Below are positions 26,354-35,300 of a stretch of 41,928 nt of DNA, one piece after another. Source of the stretch: an uncultured bacterium (GTDB lineage Bacteria > Dictyoglomota > Dictyoglomia > Dictyoglomales > Dictyoglomaceae); the NCBI GenBank assembly GCA_938034905.1, contig CALHLF010000032.1:1-41928 (forward strand). The letters are read 5' to 3'. Position numbers and translations under genes: made by a program. The notes under the pieces were generated by a model. That model saw nothing but the letters and a program-made list of their open reading frames with translations. It was not told the DNA's origin and ran no database searches. Every line of letters begins with the position of its first letter. Position 1 is the first letter of the stretch.

Positions 26354-26372
26354 GAAAATTTATGAAATTTTC
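26354..26372. repeat. Inverted repeat between bactofilin gene and Opp/Dpp promoter
   Basis: GAAAATTT (26354-26361) is perfectly complementary to AAATTTTC (26365-26372) with a three-base centre, directly upstream of the -35. It could be a weak terminator for the bactofilin transcript, an UP element or an activator site. Confidence 0.4.
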
Positions 26373-26401
26373 GGAAAAAAGATTTTACCTGAATTTTTAT
26401 G

Positions 26402-26782
26402 TTATAAATTTTTTACCTCTATAATTTCTTCGGTTTTTTCCTCTAAAATTTCAACCTTTCCTAAAAAAACTCCTCCCTCTTCTACTATAAATTTTCCACC
26501 ATGTTTCAGGTCTCCCTCTAATCTTCCTGAAGATAATATCTCTACACTCTCATGAGAGATTACATTTCCTTTAATCCTTCCCACAATGGTCAATTTCTGG
26601 CATTTTATATTTCCCTCTACATAACCTGTTTTTCCCACTATAACTCCTTGTTTCGTTTCAATATCACCAAATACCTTTCCATCTATTCTTAAAGAAGCCT
26701 CTGAAAAAATCTTTCCTTGAATCTCAACCCTTGAACCTATAATGGTATCTATAACTTCAGGTTTACTTTTTTTCCCAAACAT
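26402..26782 (-). CDS. Bactofilin-family polymer-forming cytoskeletal protein
   Basis: A 126-residue bactofilin, which self-assembles without nucleotide into filaments at the membrane and helps set cell shape. The central region (about 15-110) is a right-handed beta-helix in which short strands recur about every 17 residues with glycine turns (for example V-F-G-D-I, Y-V-E-G-N-I, I-K-G-N-V, L-E-G-D-L). Ribosome site AGGAGGT precedes ATG 26782. It follows a M23 peptidase gene by nine bases; bactofilin and M23 endopeptidase pairs are known to cooperate in shape control in other bacteria, for example CcmA with Csd1 in Helicobacter. Confidence 0.9.
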   Translation of the reverse strand: MFGKKSKPEVIDTIIGSRVEIQGKIFSEASLRIDGKVFGDIETKQGVIVGKTGYVEGNIKCQKLTIVGRIKGNVISHESVEILSSGRLEGDLKHGGKFIVEEGGVFLGKVEILEEKTEEIIEVKNL

Positions 26783-26791
26783 AGTTACCTC

Positions 26792-27709
26792 CTATTTTAA
26801 AGAACCAATTTTTATAAGATCTAAATTAAGATAGGGTAGAGGATTTACCGCAATCCCATTCCTCCTCACTTCATAATGAAGGTGAGGGCCTATACTTGTT
26901 CCTGTACTTCCTACTAATCCTATAAGTTGTCCCTTTTTAACATATGTACCAGATTGTACCTTTATTGATGAAAGATGAGCATATAAAGTAGAGATACCTC
27001 TTCCATGGCTTATTTCAATAGTTTTTCCATATCCACTCTTCCATCCTGTAAAAACTACAAAACCATCTGCAGTAGCATAAACAGGCGTACCCCAAAAGGA
27101 AACTATATCGATACCTTCATGAAAATGCTTCCTTCTAAATATAGGGTGAATTCTCCATCCATATCCTGAGGTTATAATTCCAAAGGTAGGCCAACGAGAT
27201 GGGGTTACTGCAAGTATAGATTTTCTTCTATTTATTTCCTTTTCTATATAGGCTAATGCTTCTTCTTTTTCCTTTAATATTGCCTTCATTTCCAAAATTT
27301 TTCTTTGGGTATTAAAGGTTTCTAAATCACTATAGGTTTTTAAATTAAGAGGAATACCACTGACTTTGGATGGGGATACTTGTATACTTCCCTTTATTCC
27401 TAAGATTTGTTTTAATTTTTTTTCTACCTCTTCTAGCTCCTTTATTTTTTTCTTTAGATTTTCTAATTCTTTAAGTTGTGCCTTTTGTTGTTCTGTTACT
27501 TCCTCTAATATTTCCAGATGCTTTACCCTTGTAAGTTTACTTGATGATATTTTATATAAAATAACTGATCCTGTAATAATTCCCACTATGAGGAATACTA
27601 TAATTAATATAAGGACTTTATTGATCTTATGAGTTCTTGGATTTGAAGAATCATGGGGGATAATCATCAATGTAAAAGATCTTTTCCTTCTTCTCTTATT
27701 TTTTGCCAT
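26792..27709 (-). CDS. M23 (LytM-type) peptidoglycan endopeptidase, membrane anchored
   Basis: A 305-residue cell-wall hydrolase. A basic N-terminus and one membrane helix (about residues 28-50) are followed by a coiled coil (about 55-95) and a C-terminal M23 domain. The zinc and catalytic motifs are visible: H-x-x-x-D in H-E-G-I-D after K-H-F, Y-A-H-L near residue 247, and H-L-H-Y-E-V near residue 277. It cuts peptide cross-links in peptidoglycan outside the inner membrane. It is the first gene of a two-gene operon with the bactofilin, driven by the promoter at 27768-27796. Confidence 0.93.
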   Translation of the reverse strand: MAKNKRRRKRSFTLMIIPHDSSNPRTHKINKVLILIIVFLIVGIITGSVILYKISSSKLTRVKHLEILEEVTEQQKAQLKELENLKKKIKELEEVEKKLKQILGIKGSIQVSPSKVSGIPLNLKTYSDLETFNTQRKILEMKAILKEKEEALAYIEKEINRRKSILAVTPSRWPTFGIITSGYGWRIHPIFRRKHFHEGIDIVSFWGTPVYATADGFVVFTGWKSGYGKTIEISHGRGISTLYAHLSSIKVQSGTYVKKGQLIGLVGSTGTSIGPHLHYEVRRNGIAVNPLPYLNLDLIKIGSLK

Positions 27710-27767
27710 TATTATCCACCTCTAATAAAAAGAATAAAAGAATAAAAAAAATAAATTAACTACCCAA

Positions 27768-27796
27768 ATTATAACAAAACTTTAATAAAAAATCAA
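27768..27796 (-). promoter_or_regulatory. Promoter of the M23 peptidase-bactofilin operon
   Basis: On the minus strand TTGATT (27796-27791), a 17-base spacer and TATAAT (27773-27768), with an upstream TG that makes it an extended -10. The leader to the M23 start is about 50 bases. Confidence 0.8.
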
Positions 27797-27852
27797 GAAT
27801 TGAGTATTTTCCTAATTTATAGCTTATTTTTACAAAAGATAGTTTAATATCC

Positions 27853-27881
27853 TTGACATTGTTCAATATTTTGTTTAATAT
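27853..27881 (+). promoter_or_regulatory. Promoter of the small DUF6504-like gene
   Basis: A perfect TTGACA (27853-27858), a 17-base spacer and TAATAT (27876-27881). It faces the M23 promoter across about 55 bases. A second possible -10, TATAAA, lies just downstream. The ribosome site AAGGGAGG precedes ATG 27916. Confidence 0.75.
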
Positions 27882-27888
27882 TATTTGA
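27863..27888. repeat. Inverted repeat covering the -10 of the DUF6504-like gene
   Basis: AATATT at 27865-27870 and at 27877-27882, with TCAA (27863-27866) and TTGA (27885-27888) at the outer ends, form an imperfect palindrome over the -10. This is where a repressor such as LexA could act, but the LexA box of this lineage is not known to me. Confidence 0.35.
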
Positions 27889-27915
27889 GTATAAATTAAT
27901 GTAAGGGAGGTTTAT

Positions 27916-28185
27916 ATGAAGAACTTATTTCATTTTCCTATAAAAGTAAATTTAGAAAGTACAGGAATTCCTTCTTATTTTATTTTAAATGGTAGATATT
28001 ACAGAATCCAAAAAATCGAGAGAAAATGGGAGACAGTTTATAGAGCTTTAGGAGAGAAGGGATATAAGTTCTATTTGAGGGTAAAAGCAGAGGACGGAAA
28101 TTATTATGAGATAGCTTATGATTCCCTACTAGATACTTGGTTTTTGGAAAGGATAGATTTTAAATCTTCCGTATTAATCCTATAA
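27916..28185 (+). CDS. Small DUF6504-like protein beside lexA
   Basis: An 89-residue protein. The layout P-I-K-V-N, then I-P-S-Y-F-I-L-N-G-R-Y-Y-R-I, then K-W-E, then F-Y-L-R-V, then W-F-L-E-R-I resembles DUF6504 proteins, which in actinobacteria accompany Y-family polymerase/ImuB genes. The function is not established. It has its own strong promoter. Its last 26 bases overlap, tail to tail, the end of lexA. The pairing with lexA hints at a role in DNA damage response; this is inference. No membrane segment or signal peptide is seen. Confidence 0.65.
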   Translation: MKNLFHFPIKVNLESTGIPSYFILNGRYYRIQKIERKWETVYRALGEKGYKFYLRVKAEDGNYYEIAYDSLLDTWFLERIDFKSSVLIL

Positions 28186-28750
28186 CCTTTCCGAGGATTA
28201 CAAAGGGTTCAAATATAGGGGGATAATTGGGATTGGCAGGCTCTAAATAGAGCCTGCCCTCTTTTTCCTTTAAATATTTAATAGTAGTCTCATCTCCTAC
28301 TAATGCCACTACAATATCTCCAATTTCTGCTATTGATTGTTTTCTTACTATAACAATATCTCCCTCTAATATATGAGCATTTTCCATACTATTTCCTTTA
28401 ACTTTTAATGAAAAGACTTCCTCATTTCCCCTTAAAAGTATCTTGGGAACAGATATATAATCTTCGATAAACTCAGGACTTTCTACAGGATATCCTGCTT
28501 TTATATTTCCCACTAAGGGCACATATCTTGGGAATTCCTCGGTAAACCCCTTCCACTTAAATCTTCCAGAAGGATCTTGCTCTATAAATCCCTTTTTAAT
28601 TAATGCCTTAAGGTGAAAATATCCAGATCCTGAGGATTTCAAGCCCAAATACCTTGATACTTCCCTTACTGTGGGAAAATTTCCTGTTTTTTTCCACGTT
28701 TCTCTTAAGTATTCCAATACTTCCCTTTGCCTTTTACTTAATTTTTTCAT
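28160..28750 (-). CDS. lexA: LexA repressor (SOS response)
   Basis: A 196-residue SOS repressor. An N-terminal winged helix (1-65) includes P-T-V-R-E-V-S-R-Y-L-G-L. The self-cleavage site A85-G86, nucleophile S121 in G-N-S-M and general base K158 in T-T-I-K-Y are all present, so RecA-stimulated autocleavage should work. The start follows the tldE stop after a single base. A possible AGGAG lies 15 bases upstream, too far to be ideal, so translation may depend on coupling. No promoter is visible directly before it. LexA at the end of a metabolic/protease operon is unusual. Confidence 0.95.
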   Translation of the reverse strand: MKKLSKRQREVLEYLRETWKKTGNFPTVREVSRYLGLKSSGSGYFHLKALIKKGFIEQDPSGRFKWKGFTEEFPRYVPLVGNIKAGYPVESPEFIEDYISVPKILLRGNEEVFSLKVKGNSMENAHILEGDIVIVRKQSIAEIGDIVVALVGDETTIKYLKEKEGRLYLEPANPNYPPIFEPFVILGKVIGLIRKI

Positions 28751-28751
28751 A

Positions 28752-30083
28752 TTAGAATTCTGTCACTCCTGTAAAATTAAATTCTTTTATCTTTAGTCCT
28801 GGGACAGAACAAAATCCTCCAAAGAAGGGAAGAATTACTTTTTCAGAGGATATTTCTTCCACATTTCCTAATGCTTCTACAAAACTTTGAGTAAATCTCA
28901 AATTCTTAATAGGCTTCTTTATTTTACCCTTTTCTATTAAGAAAGTTCCATCTCGGGTCATGCCTGTTGCCAATACCTTTATAGGATCTAAAAAAGCATT
29001 TACATAATGAAATCTTGTGACTAATATCCCTCTCTCCACAGAGGAAATAAGATCCTCTAATTTTTTATTTCCAGGGACGAAAAATAGATTTGAAGGAAGA
29101 GGACCAAAGGAAGAATCTGTTGGTGGTAAAGCATGCCCTGTAGATTCCTTTTTATCCTTTATAGCGGTTGCAGTATCATAAACAGGAGAAAGGGGTACTC
29201 CTTCCTTCACTAAATCTACATGTCTTTTAGGAACCCCTTCAAAATCAAAGGGAATAATTATCCCTTTTTCATCTAAGCCATCATCATAAATATTAACTAA
29301 TGGACTAAAAATTCTTTGTCCTTGATATAAGGATAGAAAGGATCTTTTTTCCTGCATTGCCTTTGCTGAGAAACCAAAATAAGATATTTGTTCCATTAAT
29401 TCTACCACTGCTAATGGTTCAAGAACTACCTCATATTTGCCAGGCTCTAAATCTTCTGGATTTTTACCATCTAAACATTTTTTAAGGGCAACTTCGGAAA
29501 GAATTTCAAAATCTATAGAATCTAAATCTTTACCTGCACATTCCTGATATCCTGAAGAACTCTCTGATATATACATTGTCTTTCCATGGGCATAACATAG
29601 AGTCCCATATGCAAAAAGACCATTAGAATTCATTACAGAAAGCTCATTTATACTTTCACTTATAGATCCATAAGTATCTACTCCTTTTTCCTCTCCCTTT
29701 TTAATAATCTTTTTTACAATTTCTGCCCTTTTATCAGGTGAAGGATTAAATAACTCGATTTTCATTTCTTTATAAACTTGGGGTTTTGGAAGGATCAATT
29801 CTTCTATATCAGGTTGATTTTGAATAAGTAATTTTAGGATCTTAATAAGATTATCAATACTTTCACTATCAAGATTACTTAGGCTTGCTACTGCTTTTTT
29901 CCTTCCTTCTCCAATTCGAAGAAAAAGGATTAGATTTTCTTCTGCTACATTTTGGTGAATCATATTATTGGCAAAACGAGTTAACTCCTCAGAAGATATA
30001 GATAAAACCAATTCTTTTTTCTCAAAGGGAATTTTTTTCATTATTTTTTCCAAGAAATCATACACCCTTTCCTTTCCCCACAT
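28752..30083 (-). CDS. pmbA: TldE/PmbA-like subunit of the TldD/TldE protease
   Basis: A 443-residue partner of TldD. The fold matches the PmbA/TldE family, including the R-x-x-x-V-N-A-F-L-D-P-I-K-V-L-A-T-G-M region near residue 358 and F-E-G-V-P-K-R. As known for this subunit, it lacks the HExxxH zinc motif; the active site is in TldD and TldE completes the substrate channel. The start codon shares one base with the tldD stop (TAATG), so the two are made in equal ratio. The protease trims unstructured peptides and matures some RiPPs in other bacteria. Confidence 0.93.
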   Translation of the reverse strand: MWGKERVYDFLEKIMKKIPFEKKELVLSISSEELTRFANNMIHQNVAEENLILFLRIGEGRKKAVASLSNLDSESIDNLIKILKLLIQNQPDIEELILPKPQVYKEMKIELFNPSPDKRAEIVKKIIKKGEEKGVDTYGSISESINELSVMNSNGLFAYGTLCYAHGKTMYISESSSGYQECAGKDLDSIDFEILSEVALKKCLDGKNPEDLEPGKYEVVLEPLAVVELMEQISYFGFSAKAMQEKRSFLSLYQGQRIFSPLVNIYDDGLDEKGIIIPFDFEGVPKRHVDLVKEGVPLSPVYDTATAIKDKKESTGHALPPTDSSFGPLPSNLFFVPGNKKLEDLISSVERGILVTRFHYVNAFLDPIKVLATGMTRDGTFLIEKGKIKKPIKNLRFTQSFVEALGNVEEISSEKVILPFFGGFCSVPGLKIKEFNFTGVTEF

Positions 30084-31516
30084 TATTTACCACCTACCTT
30101 TACCCTTCTGAATCGAGCAGGAGAAACTCCATGGCCTACTCGAGCAGTCTGTATAGGTTCTCCCTTTCCGCAATTGGGAACTCCCCAAACTCTCCAAGAT
30201 TTTTCATTGGCAATGGCATCACAATTCCTCCAAAATTCATAGGTTATTCCTGTATAATAGGGATTTTTATACATCTTACCAATTTTACCATTCTTTATTT
30301 CATAGGCAATTTCACATCCAAAATGAAAATTTAATCTTTTATCGTCAATGGACCAGTTTTTTACTGTGCTCATATAAATACCATCATCTGTGGACTCTAT
30401 AATTTCCTCAAAGGATTTATCGCCAGGGAGTAGATTTATATTTGTCATCCTAATTATGGGAATCCTATTCCAACCATCTGCCCTCATAGTCCCATTGGAA
30501 TTTTCTCCAATAATTCCTGCAGTTTCCCTTGAGGTTAAATATCCTACAAAAAGCCCATTTTTAACTAAGAAACTTTTTTGAGCAGGAACTCCTTCATCAT
30601 CATAGGCAAAGGATCCTAATCCATATGAATGGGTAGCATCTGCAACTATGTTAACAATTTCTGAACCATATTGAAACTTACCTCTTTTATCTAAAGTCAA
30701 AAAACTTGTTCCTGCAAAACTTGCCTCAGTTCCTAAAACCCTATCTAATTCTGTAGGATGTCCACAGGATTCATGTACTTGTAGTGCCAACTGGGTTCCA
30801 TCTAATATTAAGGTTGTAACCATCTCTGGCAATGGTTCTGCTTTTAAAAGTGCTACTGCTTCCTTTGCAATTACTTCTGCATTCTCTAAAAGATTTAATT
30901 CTTCAATAAATTCCCATCCTGCCTTTCTATAATCTCCTCCAAAGGAATTAGGATAGGATCTTCTTTGTATATCATCCCCTTCAATGGCAAAGGCGGAAAT
31001 TCCAGCTCCACTTTCTAATATACTTTGTTCTATCTCGGAGCCTTCACTACTAAGAAAGATCTTGTCTTCTTTAAAAAACTCCATTTCTGATAATGCAATA
31101 GATATTCCAGAAACTTCCCTCATAATTCTATTACTTTCAAATAAAAGATTTAGCTTTTTCTCAAAGGGTATAAGAAAGGGATCAATTTTATAACTACTTT
31201 TCCATTGGGTTTTTACTGGATTTATTGGGGATAGAGATACTTTATTTTTATTCACAGAAGAAGTTGCTTTAGCGATGGCAAAGGCTTTATCTACTGTAGA
31301 TTTAAAATTTTCAAGATTAAAAGATGATGCAAATCCCCATGCTCCTTTATACAAAATTCTTACCCCAAATCCATAGGTTTCGTTTATGTTTGCAGTTTCT
31401 AATACACCATTTTTTACTGATAGTTCCTCTCTTTGCCTTCTTACAATTCTTACATCAACATAATCTACCCCTAATCTACTGGCATAGTTTAATATCTCTC
31501 TTCCAATCTCACGCAA
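30083..31516 (-). CDS. tldD: TldD zinc metalloprotease subunit
   Basis: A 477-residue catalytic subunit of the TldD/TldE heterodimeric protease. The zinc motif H-E-S-C-G-H is at residues 248-253, and the C-terminal G-V-P-N-C-G-K-G supplies the cysteine ligand known from E. coli TldD. The reading frame begins with a TTG at 31516, placed eight bases after GGGAGG, and no better start is present, so this looks like a true TTG start. It follows the PHP gene by 17 bases in the same operon. Confidence 0.94.
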   Translation of the reverse strand: MREIGREILNYASRLGVDYVDVRIVRRQREELSVKNGVLETANINETYGFGVRILYKGAWGFASSFNLENFKSTVDKAFAIAKATSSVNKNKVSLSPINPVKTQWKSSYKIDPFLIPFEKKLNLLFESNRIMREVSGISIALSEMEFFKEDKIFLSSEGSEIEQSILESGAGISAFAIEGDDIQRRSYPNSFGGDYRKAGWEFIEELNLLENAEVIAKEAVALLKAEPLPEMVTTLILDGTQLALQVHESCGHPTELDRVLGTEASFAGTSFLTLDKRGKFQYGSEIVNIVADATHSYGLGSFAYDDEGVPAQKSFLVKNGLFVGYLTSRETAGIIGENSNGTMRADGWNRIPIIRMTNINLLPGDKSFEEIIESTDDGIYMSTVKNWSIDDKRLNFHFGCEIAYEIKNGKIGKMYKNPYYTGITYEFWRNCDAIANEKSWRVWGVPNCGKGEPIQTARVGHGVSPARFRRVKVGGK

Positions 31517-31533
31517 AATTTTTACCTCCCTTC

Positions 31534-32340
31534 TTATAGATTCATATAGTAAGGTACCCTTCTTGAAAATATAGAAATCCTTTCAAATCCTAAATTTTTT
31601 ACAACTTTATAAAATTCTCTTACCTTATTTCCTACATCTTCAGGATTATGGGCATCAGACCCAAAGGTCAAAGGTATATTAAAGGGAGCTAATATCTCTA
31701 AGAAAGTAGGGGAGGGATATATTTCATTAACAGGTCTTCTTAATCCCGAAGTATTTATCTCTATACTTATATTCCTATCTTTTATTATCTTTGCCAAATT
31801 TTTGTAAATCTCAATTATATTTTTAGGAAGTTTATGTCCCCATAATTTAACAAGGTCAATATGTCCAATAATATCAAAAAGTTCACTTTTTATTGCTAAC
31901 TCTAATCTTTCAAAATAATCTAAAAAGATTGATTCTGATTCCTTCTCCCATTTTGGGTCATTGGGATCAATATCAAAACCAAATCCATGATTTAGCCAGT
32001 GAATGGAGCCAATAACATAATCAAATATATTATATTTTAATAACAGTCTTTTAATTTCATCCTCTTTATCAGGAAGATAATCCATTTCAACCCCAATTTT
32101 TATAGGATATTTTTTCCTAAGGTTTGAAAGAAAAGTTATATATTCTTCTAAATTTGAATCACACCAAGAAGATGCACGGGGTAAATCCTTATAAATAGGC
32201 TTGAATTCTTCAAATCTATGCCCATGTTCCGATATTCCTATTTCTTCTATTCCATTTTCCTTTGCCTTCTCCCAAAATTTTTTGAACCATTCTTCAGAAA
32301 AAGGTCCCCTTTCCAAATGAATGTGATAATCTATAATCAT
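31534..32340 (-). CDS. PHP-family phosphoesterase (histidinol-phosphatase-like)
   Basis: A 268-residue metal-dependent hydrolase of the polymerase-and-histidinol-phosphatase superfamily. The metal-binding motifs are visible in order: D-Y-H-I-H at the N-terminus, I-S-E-H-G-H near residue 38, the E-M-D-Y segment, G-S-I-H-W, and the C-terminal G-S-D-A-H. HisK-type histidinol-phosphate phosphatase is possible, but no other histidine genes are near. The frame also opens at an ATG (32376) overlapping the upstream stop; the ATG at 32340 is preferred because AAGGAG stands nine bases before it and the first metal motif belongs at the extreme N-terminus. Confidence 0.85.
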   Translation of the reverse strand: MIIDYHIHLERGPFSEEWFKKFWEKAKENGIEEIGISEHGHRFEEFKPIYKDLPRASSWCDSNLEEYITFLSNLRKKYPIKIGVEMDYLPDKEDEIKRLLLKYNIFDYVIGSIHWLNHGFGFDIDPNDPKWEKESESIFLDYFERLELAIKSELFDIIGHIDLVKLWGHKLPKNIIEIYKNLAKIIKDRNISIEINTSGLRRPVNEIYPSPTFLEILAPFNIPLTFGSDAHNPEDVGNKVREFYKVVKNLGFERISIFSRRVPYYMNL

Positions 32341-32372
32341 TCTATAATTCTCCTTTCCTAAACTAAAGGAAA

Positions 32373-35300
32373 TCATTCTACTATTTCAATGGTAATTGGA
32401 CTAAAAATTCCATAGGGATGTAAAATATATTCCTTTGTATATTCCTCCCCTTCTGTTCTAAAGGATAAAGAATCTGTCCAAAAATCCTTTCCTTTTTTTC
32501 TATGGAGAGGTCCCAACATATTTCTTGGGCTTCCTACAACTTCTATCTCAATTAAGTTTTTCCCATCCTTTAAATAATTTGTAATTTCTACTCTATTTCT
32601 ACATCTCCATGGAATATGTTCTGCTAATTTCCCATTAATCCATAAAGCAATATGAATAGCAGAATATTCTCCCATAGTTAAGAATACCTTGTTTTCCTTT
32701 TCTAAATTTAAATTAATTTCTTCTTTATAAAAAATACATCCCGCATAAAAGGGATAACCTTGGAGACACCAATCTCCAAATCTTAAAAATTTGGGCTCCT
32801 TTATAATTTCTCTACTTATAGGATCCACCCCAAAATCTCCAATAATAAAGCAGTCTTCAACCTCCATAGAGTTTTTATAATTACATTGAAGAATTATTTC
32901 ATTTTCTCCCTCCTTCAGATGAGAGATGGGAATCTTATCAAAGGATCTATCTAAAAACCAACCTATTGGTTCTCCTAACTTTTCTCCATTCAGAAATATA
33001 GTAAAATTCTTTGCTCCCTCTATAACTAAAAAGGGATTTTTAGGGATATCCTTTACTTTAAAATTTAATCTAAATTCTACAAAGGTTCCATCCTTTGGAT
33101 GGGGGTTGTTAATCCATATCCATCTTTGGGGAATTCTATTGGTATGGATAGGTATCATTCCTAATTTCTCTCTTATTTCCCTTTGTGCCATCCATATGGG
33201 CATTTCTTCAGACCATTGATCATTTTTAAATCTATATTTACATGTATCTAATACTAATATATTGGGATTATTTCTTCTAAATTCAAATACAGGTCCCAAA
33301 TAAATTTTGTTTTTTACTCTTAATTTTTTTTCAGGTTTTAATATAGAGGATTCTTCAGGATAAATTACATAAAGTTTTGAATCTGAGGGGCCAAATTTTG
33401 CTCTTAAATGTTGATTTCCATTAACCTCCATAGAGGATATAGTCTTTATTTCTCCTGTTAATGGATTCCATTCTTCTACCTTTCCTTTGCAACTAAAGAT
33501 AATGTCTACTTCATATCCTTGATTTCTATCATTATTTACTATAAAAAATATTCTTTTTCCTTCGTAGACTCTTTCCATATATAAAAAAGTTTCTGCCTCT
33601 TGCGTGGGAATATTTTGTATTGAGATTCTTCTTGGCAAAATATCGTCTAATACCTTCCCTAAAGCTCTTTTACCAGGTAGAATAATTAAATTTTGGTGGT
33701 TTAGAAATTCTTTTAAAAGCTTTTGAGGTTTACCCTCACAATATTCTGGTAATGGTTCTAAGGAGATAACTTTTCCATCATTATTTAAAAACTCTAAGAG
33801 AAGATTTAAGGTTTTTTCTCTTATAGTAATCATAGGTGGAAGAATTACTAATTTATATCCTGATTCTCCCACAACAAATTCTTTCCTCTCTTTATCCACT
33901 TTTCCATATTTTTCAATTACAGATTCATCTCCAAGATCAAAATCCCAATGAAGTCCCAATAGAGTCCTACATAAGTTTTGAAAATCTCTTCCCTTTTCCT
34001 CAATCTCTTCATCATTTCTTCCATCAAATTCACACCAAGCGCTTTCTATAGGGTGAATTATCAAAATATCTCTTACCACTTTTCCCAAGGAAAGAATGTA
34101 AGAAAGTCTTGCAAAATAATCTTCTACAATTTTGTTGTAATCCCACCATATATTATGATAATTAAAAGATGGAGGATAGTCTCTTTTTCTGCATCCTCTT
34201 AAAGTATAAAGAGTTAAATGCTGACATCTAAGATTTACTCCTAAAGCATACTGCCAGTCTCCTACCCATTTTTGCCCCTCAAAATTAAATTCCCATCCTG
34301 TACATCCATAAAGTTCTGATATTACTCTTTTTTTCCCTAATTGATTTGCAATACTACTTACTTGTTTTACTGTTAATATTTCGTCGGTCTTTTCCATAAG
34401 AATATCTATTCCTGGAACATGTTGGTATTCATAGTGAGGCATTATGGAGCCAGAAGTTAGAATACTTTTTGAAAACTCGTTTTCATAAAGATAATGGCCT
34501 GTAAAATATAAATTATGTTTTTCACACCATTCTCCAAGTTGTTTTGAATAAGATTCCAAGAAAAGTTCTGATACTGTTCTCCAATAATCATATCGAGCCT
34601 TTAAAGAGGCTTCACCTTTGAAGGGGATATAAACTGCTATATCAAAAAAGTTATAGCCTCTTTTTTCTCTAAAGTATTCAGGAAATATATCGGTCCAAGG
34701 GAAGGATAATTCTTCCCCTCTTGTCCATAATGATGAGAAAATATTAGGTTCGTCAGTAAAAATTCCAGGAATTGTTTTTCCAAATTCTTCTCCCACTTCT
34801 TTATAATATGCTTCATAAGTAGTCTCTATAAAGGTTTTAACACTTTGAGGATTTAAATTATCACTATAGGTATCGTAATTGAACCAATCGGAGGGTTTAA
34901 CAATTTCCCTTTTTAGAATAATAAGGGATTCAGGAGGATTTACTTCTATCTCAGTAATTTTTTCTAATCTTTCTTCCTTTATTATTCTTTTTCCATCGAG
35001 TATAACTTTATATAAGGCCAATTCATTTCCCTTAGGGGTAAATTTGCCCTGTGAGATAATTTCGTATACTAGTTTTTTTTCTCTTCCTTCATCTCCTATC
35101 TTTTTTGGTACTAGCCCTCCTGCAAAACCTGAAGGCCATCTATCTTCATCATATAACCATGCTCTTATTCCTATTTCCTTTGCTTTTTTAACAGTTTCCT
35201 TAATGCAATTCATCCATTCTTTGCCAAGATATTCTGTTTCTAATCCTACCCTTGAATGCATAAAAAATCCGCCAATTCCATGCTCTTTCATGTCTTCAAC

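Noticed and set aside
28752-31516. TldD/TldE as part of a RiPP cluster
   Set aside because: No precursor peptide, cyclase or exporter gene is nearby; a general protease role is more likely.
32341-32376. ATG at 32376 as start of the PHP gene, overlapping the upstream stop
   Set aside because: It would add 12 residues before the N-terminal metal motif; AAGGAG nine bases before ATG 32340 fits better, though coupling at 32376 is not excluded.
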